Assembly: GCA_030837825.1 (NCBI GenBank)
Contig: JAUQYB010000081.1
Coordinates: 1 to 20,539 of the forward strand
DNA: 20,539 nucleotides
Direction of reading: 5' to 3'
Origin: Albidovulum sp.
Lineage (GTDB): Bacteria > Pseudomonadota > Alphaproteobacteria > Rhodobacterales > Rhodobacteraceae
The notes under the pieces were generated by a model. The model searched no databases, was not told the DNA's origin, and was given only the letters and a program-made list of their open reading frames with translations. Position numbers and translations under genes: made by a program. Within the stretch, counting starts at the first letter, position 1, and each line of letters starts with the position of its first letter. This document shows positions 15,091-20,539 of the stretch, piece after piece.

Positions 15091-15879
15091 TCAGAGGTTC
15101 TCCGCCTGCGGCATCCCCAGCACGTGATAGCCGCCGTCCACCCGGATGATCTCTCCGGTCGTGCAGGCGCCGTAGTCCGACAGCAGATAGACCGCGGTGC
15201 CGCCGATCGCCTCGAGCGTTGCGTTGGCGCGAAGCGGCGCGTTGGTCTCGGTGTGCCGGAACGTCGCCCGCGCGCCGCCGATCGCGGCGCCGGCGAGCGT
15301 CTTCATCGGCCCCGGAGAGATTGCGTTGACCCGGATCCCCTGCGGCCCGAGGTCGTTCGCCAGATAGCGCGTGGCGCTTTCCAGCGCCGCCTTGGCGACG
15401 CCCATCACGTTGTAGTTGGGCGTCACCCGGTTGGACCCGGCATAGGTCAGCGTCACCAGGCTGCCGCCCTCGGGCATGAGGTCTGCGGCGCGGCGCGCGA
15501 CGTCGATGAAGGAATAGCAGGAGATGACGAGCGAGTTGCAGAAGTTGTCGCGGCTGGTGTTGATGAACCGGCCGGTGAGTTCGGCCTTGTCGGAATAGGC
15601 GATGGCGTGGACGAGGAAGTCCATCCGGCCCCAGCGGTCCGCGATCGCGGCGAAGCAGGCCGAAAGGCTCGCATCGTCGGTGACGTCGACATCGACGAGG
15701 AAGTCCGATCCGACCGAGGCCGCCAGCGGCTCGACCCGCTTGCCGAAAGCCTCGCCCTGGTAGGAAAAGGCAAGCTCCGCCCCCTCGGCGGCAAGTGCGG
15801 CGGCGATCCCCCAGGCGATGGAGCGGTCGTTGGCGACCCCCATCACCAGCCCGCGCTTGCCCTTCATCAGACCGGCCAT
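15091..15879 (-). CDS. fabI: Enoyl-[acyl-carrier-protein] reductase FabI (NADH)
   Basis: 262 residues, numbering as in E. coli FabI. The SDR features are clear: the Gly-rich VMGVANDRSIAWGIA nucleotide-binding start, the VDVTDD segment, HAIAYSDK, and the catalytic Tyr156-x6-Lys163 in NYNVMGVAK, which is the spacing special to FabI. NAISPGPMKTLA and the C-terminal VDGGYHVLGM complete the fold. It carries out the last reduction of each fatty-acid elongation cycle. The frame extends 14 codons further up, but ATG at 15879 has GAGGT 4 nt before it and starts the conserved MAGLMKGKRGLVMG. fabB ends 7 nt upstream, so it is the third gene of fabA-fabB-fabI. Confidence 0.95.
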   Translation of the reverse strand: MAGLMKGKRGLVMGVANDRSIAWGIAAALAAEGAELAFSYQGEAFGKRVEPLAASVGSDFLVDVDVTDDASLSACFAAIADRWGRMDFLVHAIAYSDKAELTGRFINTSRDNFCNSLVISCYSFIDVARRAADLMPEGGSLVTLTYAGSNRVTPNYNVMGVAKAALESATRYLANDLGPQGIRVNAISPGPMKTLAGAAIGGARATFRHTETNAPLRANATLEAIGGTAVYLLSDYGACTTGEIIRVDGGYHVLGMPQAENL

Positions 15880-15886
15880 CGGCACC

Positions 15887-17116
15887 TCAACCGCGATAGC
15901 TGCTAAGCACGAGCGTCGCATTGGTTCCGCCGAAGCCGCAGCTGTTCGACAGGACGGAATCGAGGTCGACGCCCTCGCGGTATTCGGTCGCGATTTCTTC
16001 CGGCTTCAGCTCGGGATCGAGCTGGGTGACGTTGGCCGAGGCGGTGATGAACCTGCCATTGAGCATCAGCAGCGAATAGATCGCCTCGTGCACGCCGGTC
16101 GCGCCCAGCGAATGCCCGGTCAGCGACTTGGTCGAGGAGATCGGCGGGGTGCTGCCCTCGCCGAAGACCCGGCGCACCGCCTTGACCTCGGTCACGTCGC
16201 CGGCGGGGGTGGAGGTTCCGTGGGCGTTGATGTAGCCGATCCGGCGATCCTTGGGCAGCGTTGCGAGCGCGAGCCGCATCGAGCGTTCTCCGCCCTCTCC
16301 GGACGGCGCGACCATGTCGTAGCCGTCCGAGGTCGCGCCGTAGCCGGTCACCTCGGCATAGATCTTCGCGCCGCGGGCGCGGGCATGCTCCAGTTCCTCC
16401 AGCACCACGACGCCGCCGCCGCCGGCGATGACGAAGCCGTCACGGGTGGCGTCGAAGGGGCGGCTCGCGGTCTCGGGCGTGTCGTTGTATTTCGACGACA
16501 TCGCCCCCATCGCGTCGAAGAGGCACGAGAGCGTCCAGTCCAGTTCCTCGCCGCCGCCGGCGAAGACCACGTCCTGCTTGCCCATCTGGATCAGCTCGGT
16601 GCCGTTGCCGATGCAATGCGCCGAGGTCGAGCAGGCGGAGGTGATCGAGTAGTTCACGCCCTTGATCTGGAACGGCGTGGCGAGGCAGGCGGAGTTCGTC
16701 GAGGACATGCAGCGGGTGACCATGAACGGCCCCATCCGTTTCGGCGCGCCTTTCTCGATCACCGTCTGGTGCGCCTGGAAGAAGTTCGACGTCGACGGCC
16801 CGCCCGACCCCACGACCAGGCCCGTGCGTTCGCTCGAGACATCCGAATGGTCGAGCCCGCTGTCGGCGATCGCCTGTTCCATCGCCAGGAAGTTGTAGGC
16901 CGCACCCGGCCCCATGAAGCGCAGGTTGCGCTTGTCGATATGGTCCTCGAGCACGATCTGCGGCATGCCGTGGACCTGGCTGCGGAAGCCATGCTCGGCG
17001 TATTCCGGCGCGAAGACGATGCCCGAGCGTCCGGCGCGAAGGCTGGCCTCGACCTCGGCCGCGCTGTTGCCGATGGGCGAGATGATCCCGATCCCGGTGA
17101 TGACGACGCGGCGCAT
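15887..17116 (-). CDS. fabB: Beta-ketoacyl-ACP synthase I FabB
   Basis: 409 residues, normal for KAS I. The catalytic triad is Cys162 (TSACSTSAH), His299 ([11 protein letters not shown]) and His335 ([13 protein letters not shown], with Lys330). The start [16 protein letters not shown] and the end [14 protein letters not shown] are diagnostic. It elongates cis-3-enoyl-ACP made by FabA and is needed for unsaturated fatty acids. AAGGAG lies 7 nt before ATG 17116. It follows fabA by 23 nt and precedes fabI by 7 nt. The frame is open far upstream but out of frame with fabA, so that extension is spurious. Confidence 0.96.
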   Translation of the reverse strand: MRRVVITGIGIISPIGNSAAEVEASLRAGRSGIVFAPEYAEHGFRSQVHGMPQIVLEDHIDKRNLRFMGPGAAYNFLAMEQAIADSGLDHSDVSSERTGLVVGSGGPSTSNFFQAHQTVIEKGAPKRMGPFMVTRCMSSTNSACLATPFQIKGVNYSITSACSTSAHCIGNGTELIQMGKQDVVFAGGGEELDWTLSCLFDAMGAMSSKYNDTPETASRPFDATRDGFVIAGGGGVVVLEELEHARARGAKIYAEVTGYGATSDGYDMVAPSGEGGERSMRLALATLPKDRRIGYINAHGTSTPAGDVTEVKAVRRVFGEGSTPPISSTKSLTGHSLGATGVHEAIYSLLMLNGRFITASANVTQLDPELKPEEIATEYREGVDLDSVLSNSCGFGGTNATLVLSSYRG

Positions 17117-17139
17117 GGGCGCACTCCTTCTGCCTCTGG

Positions 17140-17649
17140 TCAGCTCGCCGAAAGCGCGACCTTCATGTCCTTCACGAGATAGATCGTCTCGCCGTCCGCT
17201 TCCACCCGGCCGTCGGCCACGCCCATCGTCAGGCGGCGGGTCTGCACGGCCTTGGTGAAATCGACATGGTAGGTCAGCATCCGGCGGTCGGGCCGCACCA
17301 TGCCGGTCAGCTTCACCTCGCCGACGCCGAGCGCATAGCCGCGCCCCTGCCAGCCGCGCCAGCCGAGGTTGAAGCCGGTCAGTTGCCAGAGCCCGTCGAG
17401 CCCCAGGCATCCCGGCATGATCGGGTTGCCGGGGAAGTGGCATGCGAAGAACCACAGGTCGGGCCGAATGTCGAATTCGGCGGTGACATGGCCCTTGCCA
17501 TGCTCTCCCCGGTCGTCGGAAATGTCGGTGATCCGGTCCATCATCAGCATCGGCGGCTCGGGAAGCTGGGCATTGCCGGGCCCGAAAAGCTCCCCCCTCG
17601 CGCATCTGAGGAGGTCTTCCTTCCCGAACCGCGTCGGAAAACTCGTCAT
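17140..17649 (-). CDS. fabA: 3-hydroxydecanoyl-ACP dehydratase/isomerase FabA
   Basis: 169 residues, as usual. The hot-dog-fold active site is intact: His71 in [12 protein letters not shown] and Asp85 in [27 protein letters not shown] and KLTGMV are further FabA landmarks. It dehydrates 3-hydroxydecanoyl-ACP and isomerises the product to the cis-3 form, the branch point to unsaturated fatty acids; the pairing with fabB directly downstream confirms the role. AGAGG lies 8 nt before ATG 17649. A longer in-frame start at 17712 with its own GGAG exists, but the added 21 codons consist of a 7-codon repeat with rare AGA codons, so it is judged untranslated leader. It is the first gene of fabA-fabB-fabI, divergent from irr. 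Confidence 0.95.
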   Translation of the reverse strand: MTSFPTRFGKEDLLRCARGELFGPGNAQLPEPPMLMMDRITDISDDRGEHGKGHVTAEFDIRPDLWFFACHFPGNPIMPGCLGLDGLWQLTGFNLGWRGWQGRGYALGVGEVKLTGMVRPDRRMLTYHVDFTKAVQTRRLTMGVADGRVEADGETIYLVKDMKVALSAS

Positions 17650-17671
17650 CCACCCATCCTCTGCAGGCTGT

Positions 17672-17713
17672 TGTCTCGGTTCGTCTCTCATCTGTCTTGG
17701 TTCGTCTACCATC
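17672..17713. repeat. Tandem 21-bp direct repeat upstream of fabA
   Basis: Two adjacent units, 17672-17692 and 17693-17713, match at 18 of 21 positions and share the core GGTTCGTCT (17678-17686 and 17699-17707). The 21-bp period is two DNA helical turns, so identical sites face the same side, as in tandem operators. It lies 23-64 nt before the fabA ATG, in the fabA/irr divergent spacer. It is also in frame with fabA as a 7-codon repeat (DEPRQ twice), but with rare AGA codons. Confidence 0.65.
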
Positions 17714-17768
17714 CGGCTCCGCCTCAGGGCAAGGGCGCTGCCCCGAACCGCCGGCGCCGCGAAACGGA

Positions 17769-17800
17769 TTGAATTTTCGGGCGCGGGCGGCCAATATACC
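17769..17800 (+). promoter_or_regulatory. Possible irr promoter
   Basis: TTGAAT (17769-17774) followed after 17 nt by CAATAT (17792-17797, next to TATACC) is the only AT-rich, sigma70-like pair in this spacer. It lies about 32 nt before the irr ATG. The match to consensus is modest. Confidence 0.35.
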
Positions 17801-17831
17801 TGACCTGCGGGGCAACAAGGTCGGCCGGGCA

Positions 17832-18272
17832 ATGGAAGCGGCATCGCTATCGTCGGTGGAAGACGTCCGTGCGGCGCGCGGCGCGCGCTGGCTGATGGGC
17901 GCGGGCCTCAGGCCGACGCGCCAGCGGCTGGTGCTTGCGACGCTTCTCGTGGGCGACGGCACGGACCGCCACGTCACCGCCGAAAGCCTCCACGCCGCCG
18001 CGAGCGCGGCGGGAGAGCCGGTCTCGCTCGCCACCGTCTACAACACGCTGCGCGCCTTCTGCGAGGCCGGGCTGATCAACGAGATCTCGGTCGACGGCAG
18101 CCGCAGCTACTTCGACACCCGGCTTGACGATCACCCGCATTTCTTCTGGGAGGAGGAAGGGCGGCTTGTCGATGCGCCGGCGGCCGATCTGGAGATCGCC
18201 CGGCTGCCGCAACTGCCCGAGGGCGCCGAACTTCAGCGCGTCGACGTGGTGATCCGGCTCAGGCGCGGCTGA
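17832..18272 (+). CDS. irr: Iron response regulator Irr (Fur family)
   Basis: 146 residues. The Fur-type winged helix reads [15 protein letters not shown], then RHVTAESL, then the recognition helix region [18 protein letters not shown]. The Irr-type dimer part is [29 protein letters not shown] and ends DVVIRLRRG. Irr represses or activates iron and heme genes under iron limitation in Rhizobiales and Rhodobacterales. Two heme-related features differ from Bradyrhizobium Irr: the N-terminal Cys-Pro heme motif is absent, and the HHH motif reads His101-Pro-His103. Only one cysteine (residue 77) is present. ATG 17832 starts the conserved part; the ribosome binding site is weak. It is divergent from fabA across 182 nt, a neighbourhood I recall as common in Rhodobacteraceae. 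Confidence 0.92.
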   Translation: MEAASLSSVEDVRAARGARWLMGAGLRPTRQRLVLATLLVGDGTDRHVTAESLHAAASAAGEPVSLATVYNTLRAFCEAGLINEISVDGSRSYFDTRLDDHPHFFWEEEGRLVDAPAADLEIARLPQLPEGAELQRVDVVIRLRRG

Positions 18273-18278
18273 CCGCAG

Positions 18279-18293
18279 GCCGGTCCGGCCGGC
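18279..18293 (+). terminator. Weak hairpin after irr
   Basis: GCCGG and CCGGC pair around a 5-nt loop, starting 7 nt after the irr stop. There is no T-run beyond AGTCCTT, so termination is only possible, not established. Confidence 0.3.
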
Positions 18294-18474
18294 AGTCCTT
18301 GCCCGACAGTCCCCGCCACCCGGCGCCGCCCGCCGGCGGATGACCGCCTGCGCCGCCCCGGTCCGGGCCGTTCCGGAACATCCGCCATGACCCGGAGTTG
18401 TCTTGCGGAGTGCCCGCACCGGGTTGCCCGTGGCGCCCGGCGGGTGCCGAACGGAACCGAACAGGAGTAGAGCC

Positions 18475-19125
18475 ATGTTCAGATCGCTTGCCGCGGCCGG
18501 GGTGGCCGCTGTCCTTGTCAGTTCCGGCCCCGCATCGGCGCTGGAATCGGCCACCACCACCGACCTCAACCTTCGCAGCGGCCCCGGCCCCAACTATGCC
18601 GTGACCGGGGTCATCCCCGGCGGGACCGCGGTCGATGTCGCCGGCTGCATTGAGGCGGCGAACTGGTGCCAGGTCAGCTACAATGGCCAGACCGGCTGGT
18701 CCTATGGCGATTATCTGACCACGGCGGTCGGGTCCGAGCCGGTCTATCTCACCGTCGACCGGGCCCGGACGCAGGTCAGGACCATCGTCTACGACGACAC
18801 CGGCGAACAGTCCGCTGCCATCGTCGGTTCGATGGGCGCCGTCGCCGGGGCGCTGATCGCCGGCCCCGGGGGGGCCGCCGTCGGCGCCGTCAGCGGTGCC
18901 GCCGCGGGCGGAATGGCCGACCCCGGCGAAACCGTGACGACCTATGTCACGGCGAATCCAGTCGACTACGTGTTCCTCGACGGCGAGGTCGTGGCGGGGG
19001 CCGGAGTGCCTGAAACGGTGGTGCTCTATCCTGTGCCGGAGAGCCAGTACAGCTATGCCTACATCAATGGCGTGCCGGTGGTGATCAACCCGGTCGACCG
19101 GCGGGTGGTGCGGATCGTCCGCTGA
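18475..19125 (+). CDS. Exported SH3b - glycine-zipper - DUF1236 protein
   Basis: 216 residues. A signal peptide covers residues 1-22 (FRSLAAAGVAAVLVSSGP, then ASA-L). A bacterial SH3 domain at about 26-84 (TDLNLRSGPGPNYAV, WCQVSYNGQTGWSYGDYL) has two cysteines, Cys58 and Cys65, that may form a disulfide. A glycine/alanine-rich segment at about 112-147 has the small-residue spacing of a glycine zipper, perhaps for membrane or oligomer packing. A DUF1236-like C-terminus (VDYVFLDGEVVAGAGVPETV, YAYINGVPVVINP, RRVVRIVR) follows. SH3b domains often bind peptidoglycan, so a periplasmic envelope role is likely; nothing more specific is known to me. AGGAG lies 7 nt before ATG 18475. It is monocistronic, with a strong hairpin after the stop. 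Confidence 0.85.
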   Translation: MFRSLAAAGVAAVLVSSGPASALESATTTDLNLRSGPGPNYAVTGVIPGGTAVDVAGCIEAANWCQVSYNGQTGWSYGDYLTTAVGSEPVYLTVDRARTQVRTIVYDDTGEQSAAIVGSMGAVAGALIAGPGGAAVGAVSGAAAGGMADPGETVTTYVTANPVDYVFLDGEVVAGAGVPETVVLYPVPESQYSYAYINGVPVVINPVDRRVVRIVR

Positions 19126-19150
19126 CCGGGTCGCCCCGGCGGGCGGAAAC

Positions 19151-19173
19151 GCCCCCGGCCATCGGCCGGGGGC
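19151..19173. terminator. Strong hairpin terminator after the SH3b/DUF1236 gene
   Basis: A perfect 10-bp GC stem GCCCCCGGCC/GGCCGGGGGC around ATC is followed by GCATTTG on the plus strand and GTTTCC on the minus strand. The T-tracts are short, but the position between two convergent genes suits a bidirectional terminator. Confidence 0.7.
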
Positions 19174-19179
19174 GCATTT

Positions 19180-19197
19180 GGCGTGAAAATTCACGCC
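19180..19197. repeat. Perfect 18-nt palindrome downstream of both convergent genes
   Basis: GGCGTGAA-AA-TTCACGCC has two 8-bp arms around two bases, 6 nt after the terminator hairpin and 37 nt from the end of the DUF1127 gene. As RNA the two-base loop would open to a six-base loop. It may be a protein-binding site or the 3' stem of the DUF1127 transcript. Confidence 0.55.
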
Positions 19198-19234
19198 GGC
19201 TCAGGCCCTGACGGACAGTATCCGTCCGCCGGAC

Positions 19235-19495
19235 TCAAATTCCGTCCCGCCGAAAAGGTCTGCCTGAAATTCCCGCCAGGATGCGGCCGCGATCCGCCGC
19301 CAGCATCTTCTCGACATCGGCGCGTGTCAGGCCGATGTCCCCGAGCAGCCGGTCATTCAGCCGGTCGAGGGCGCGAAGCGACCTCGCCACGCCGAGCCGC
19401 TTGTGGCGGGCCTCGATCCGGTCGTGCAGCGCCTCGAGAATCCTGGCGGCACGGCTTTTCGGCGGTGTGGGAAAAAGAAATGTCTCGCTCATCAT
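19235..19495 (-). CDS. DUF1127 domain small protein
   Basis: 86 residues. The C-terminal DUF1127 motif is clear: RSLRALDRLNDRLLGDIGLTRADVEKML, preceded by a basic helix (LEALHDRIEARHKRLG) and followed by an arginine-rich tail (RGRILAGISGRPFRRDG). Small DUF1127 proteins are abundant in alphaproteobacteria. In Rhodobacter one of them (CcaF1) binds RNA and affects maturation of stress-induced CcsR small RNAs, and others affect phosphate and carbon metabolism, so an RNA-related regulatory role is possible here. AGGAG lies 9 nt before ATG 19495; a second ATG follows directly at 19492. A longer frame up to 19573 lacks a ribosome binding site. No CCUCCUCCC-type sRNA motif was seen nearby. Confidence 0.85.
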   Translation of the reverse strand: MMSETFLFPTPPKSRAARILEALHDRIEARHKRLGVARSLRALDRLNDRLLGDIGLTRADVEKMLAADRGRILAGISGRPFRRDGI

Positions 19496-19805
19496 CTTGC
19501 AAGTCTCCTGAAAATGGCTGTCATCCGAATAGGTAATCCGGCCCGGGAAAATGGCCCGGGGCCGGGTCGTCATCCGCCAAGGGTGCCGGGGGACCGGAAC
19601 CCTCTGCCGGGCGGGTCACTCACGAAACGTCACGACGGCGCTCCGCTCGGCAACAAGATCGTTACTGGAACGGGAGTCTTGTAACTTTCTTTTCAGCGCC
19701 TGTCGGTTGCATCGGCTGGCATGCCGTTGCGTCACCATGCATTCCGGTGCAAATTGTTGCACGGAGACGGATGCCGGCCAGCGCCGGCCTTGCGCGTGAA
19801 GCACC
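19496..19805. other. Divergent spacer between the DUF1127 gene and the HTH regulator
   Basis: 310 bases. It contains a GC hairpin at 19538-19566 (CCGGCCCGGG and CCCGGG-G-CCGG around AAAATGG, one bulged G), which would sit in the DUF1127 5' leader. An AT-richer part follows near 19655-19700, then the GTGCAA-TTGCAC palindrome at 19747-19762 and a GCCGGC-CAGC-GCCGGC repeat at 19773-19788. No convincing promoter boxes or RNA gene were found. Confidence 0.5.
19747..19762. promoter_or_regulatory. Palindromic operator candidate before the HTH regulator
   Basis: GTGCAA-ATTG-TTGCAC has two perfect 6-bp arms and ends 43 nt before ATG 19806. A two-fold symmetric site directly upstream of a DNA-binding protein gene suggests autoregulation, which is inference. 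Confidence 0.45.
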
Positions 19806-20539
19806 ATGTCACCCGAAACCACCGGCCGGTTCGGCGAGCGGCTGAACCTCGCCCTGAAGACGGTCAACCTGTCGCCCGCCGGCCTCGGCGCCGCGGTCGG
19901 CGTCGACAAGTCGGTCGTGTCGCGCTGGCTTGCGGGCAAGGTCCGGCCCAGCGGGCACAACCTCACCCGGATCGCGATCGAGATCGCCCGGCACCGGCCC
20001 GGCTTCACCACCCTCGCCTTCGACGGGCCGGACGGGGCCTTCCTCCAGGCACTCAATCTCGCCCCGCCGCTTGCCCCGCCGCTTGCCACCTCGCTGGACG
20101 CCGCCGCTCTGCCCCATGCCTCCGCGCTGCCGGTTCCCTATGACCTGGTGAACACCTCGCGCAACGAGGTGCTGCGGCGCGGCGACGAATACTTCGGCCA
20201 TTACGACGCCTATTACTGGTCCTTCACCCAGCCCGGCCGGATCGCGCGTCTTGCCGTGCTGCTCCGGCCCGCGCTCGGACTGATCGAGATGCGCTATGGT
20301 GCCCGCGGGTTCGAGTTCCGGGGCTGGGCGCTCCTCCTGCAGAACCGCCTCTATGTGCAGCTTGCCGAGATGCGGCACGATGCGATGCTCTACATGGTCA
20401 CCAATGCCGGCCAGCAGCCGCAGGCCCGGCTGATCACCGGCATCATCCTCGGGCCGAGCGACGGCAACCTGATGCCAACCGCCTCCGGGCTCGTCCTCGC
20501 CCGCGCGGGCGGGATCTCGGGCCGGCCCGCGGCCGACGA
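19806..20539 (+). CDS. HTH (XRE-type) regulator, 3' end outside the window
   Basis: 244 codons without a stop before the window edge. The N-terminal helix-turn-helix is at about residues 9-62 (ERLNLALKTVNLSPAGLGAA, VGVDKSVVSRWLAGKVRPSG, NLTRIAIEIA), a Cro/C1-like fold with the recognition helix around KSVVSRWL. A proline/alanine-rich linker (NLAPPLAPPLATSL) follows. The C-terminal region from about residue 115 (SRNEVLRRGDEYFGHYDAYYWSF, GLIEMRYG, FEFRGWALLLQNRLYVQLAE, ITGIILGPSDGNLMPTASG) reads like a small alpha/beta sensor domain that I do not recognise. No good ribosome binding site precedes ATG 19806. A palindrome upstream suggests self-control. The ligand and target genes are unknown. Confidence 0.75.
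   Translation, partial: MSPETTGRFGERLNLALKTVNLSPAGLGAAVGVDKSVVSRWLAGKVRPSGHNLTRIAIEIARHRPGFTTLAFDGPDGAFLQALNLAPPLAPPLATSLDAAALPHASALPVPYDLVNTSRNEVLRRGDEYFGHYDAYYWSFTQPGRIARLAVLLRPALGLIEMRYGARGFEFRGWALLLQNRLYVQLAEMRHDAMLYMVTNAGQQPQARLITGIILGPSDGNLMPTASGLVLARAGGISGRPAAD

Noticed and set aside
17650..17712. FabA start at ATG 17712 with GGAG upstream
   Set aside because: It would add 21 codons made of a repeated DEPRQ unit with rare AGA codons, while the usual FabA length is met from 17649 with its own AGAGG.
15887..18034. A 715-codon frame suggesting an N-terminally extended FabB
   Set aside because: FabB homology starts at ATG 17116 with a good ribosome binding site; the rest is fabA and the spacer read out of frame.
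19595..19625. GGAAC at 19596 as an ECF-type promoter
   Set aside because: The base pattern at the expected -10 distance (CACT) does not fit any ECF consensus I know.
1..20539. CRISPR array, tRNA, rRNA, insertion sequence or prophage genes
   Set aside because: No regularly spaced repeats, cloverleaf-like TPsiC box, transposase, integrase or phage protein was recognised on either strand.

Overview
The window is GC-rich (about two-thirds GC by eye), densely coding chromosomal DNA. Gene content and order point to an alphaproteobacterium of the Rhodobacterales/Rhodobacteraceae type: irr divergent from fabA-fabB-fabI, a gpmI-envC-ctpA-rppH run, rsfS-rlmH, leuC/leuD, and a DUF1127 protein. No phage, transposase, CRISPR array, rRNA or tRNA gene was recognised. 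Most of the window is core housekeeping sequence.

Layout. (1) 17-4496, minus: gpmI > envC-like > ctpA > rppH, tightly packed (4-nt overlaps or 3-nt gaps), covering glycolysis, cell-wall hydrolase activation, a periplasmic protease and RNA 5'-end processing. (2) 4667-5860, plus: a class I/II aminotransferase with a terminator-like and inverted-repeat leader; it is wedged tail-to-tail against rlmH. (3) 5848-6692, minus: rsfS > rlmH, both acting on the large ribosomal subunit. (4) 6693-7114: a long divergent spacer with a strong hairpin and a probable 28-codon gene. (5) 7115-9667, plus: leuC, a DUF4396 membrane protein, leuD, then a textbook terminator. (6) 9946-11843, plus: a six-helix membrane protein of unknown function and an exported endonuclease/exonuclease/phosphatase-fold protein with an unusual start. 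(7) 11848-14329, minus: L-2-haloacid dehalogenase > alpha/beta hydrolase > threonine/serine dehydratase, linked by two ATGA overlaps. (8) 14477-15073, plus: a small membrane protein of unknown function with a CxxCxxC...CxxxH motif. (9) 15091-17649, minus: fabA > fabB > fabI, the anaerobic-type unsaturated fatty acid branch plus enoyl-ACP reductase. (10) 17832-18272, plus: irr, the iron/heme-responsive Fur-family regulator. (11) 18475-19125, plus: an exported SH3b/glycine-zipper/DUF1236 protein and a strong terminator. (12) 19235-19495, minus: a DUF1127 small protein. (13) 19806 to the end, plus: an HTH (XRE-type) regulator cut by the window edge.

The window holds no obvious self-contained new defence or metabolic system. 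The items most worth a second look are regulatory or uncharacterised: the leader before the aminotransferase, the 21-bp tandem repeat before fabA, the out-of-frame leader ORF coupled to rsfS, the cysteine-rich membrane protein at 14477, the DUF4396 gene inside the leu cluster, and the dehalogenase-hydrolase-dehydratase operon.
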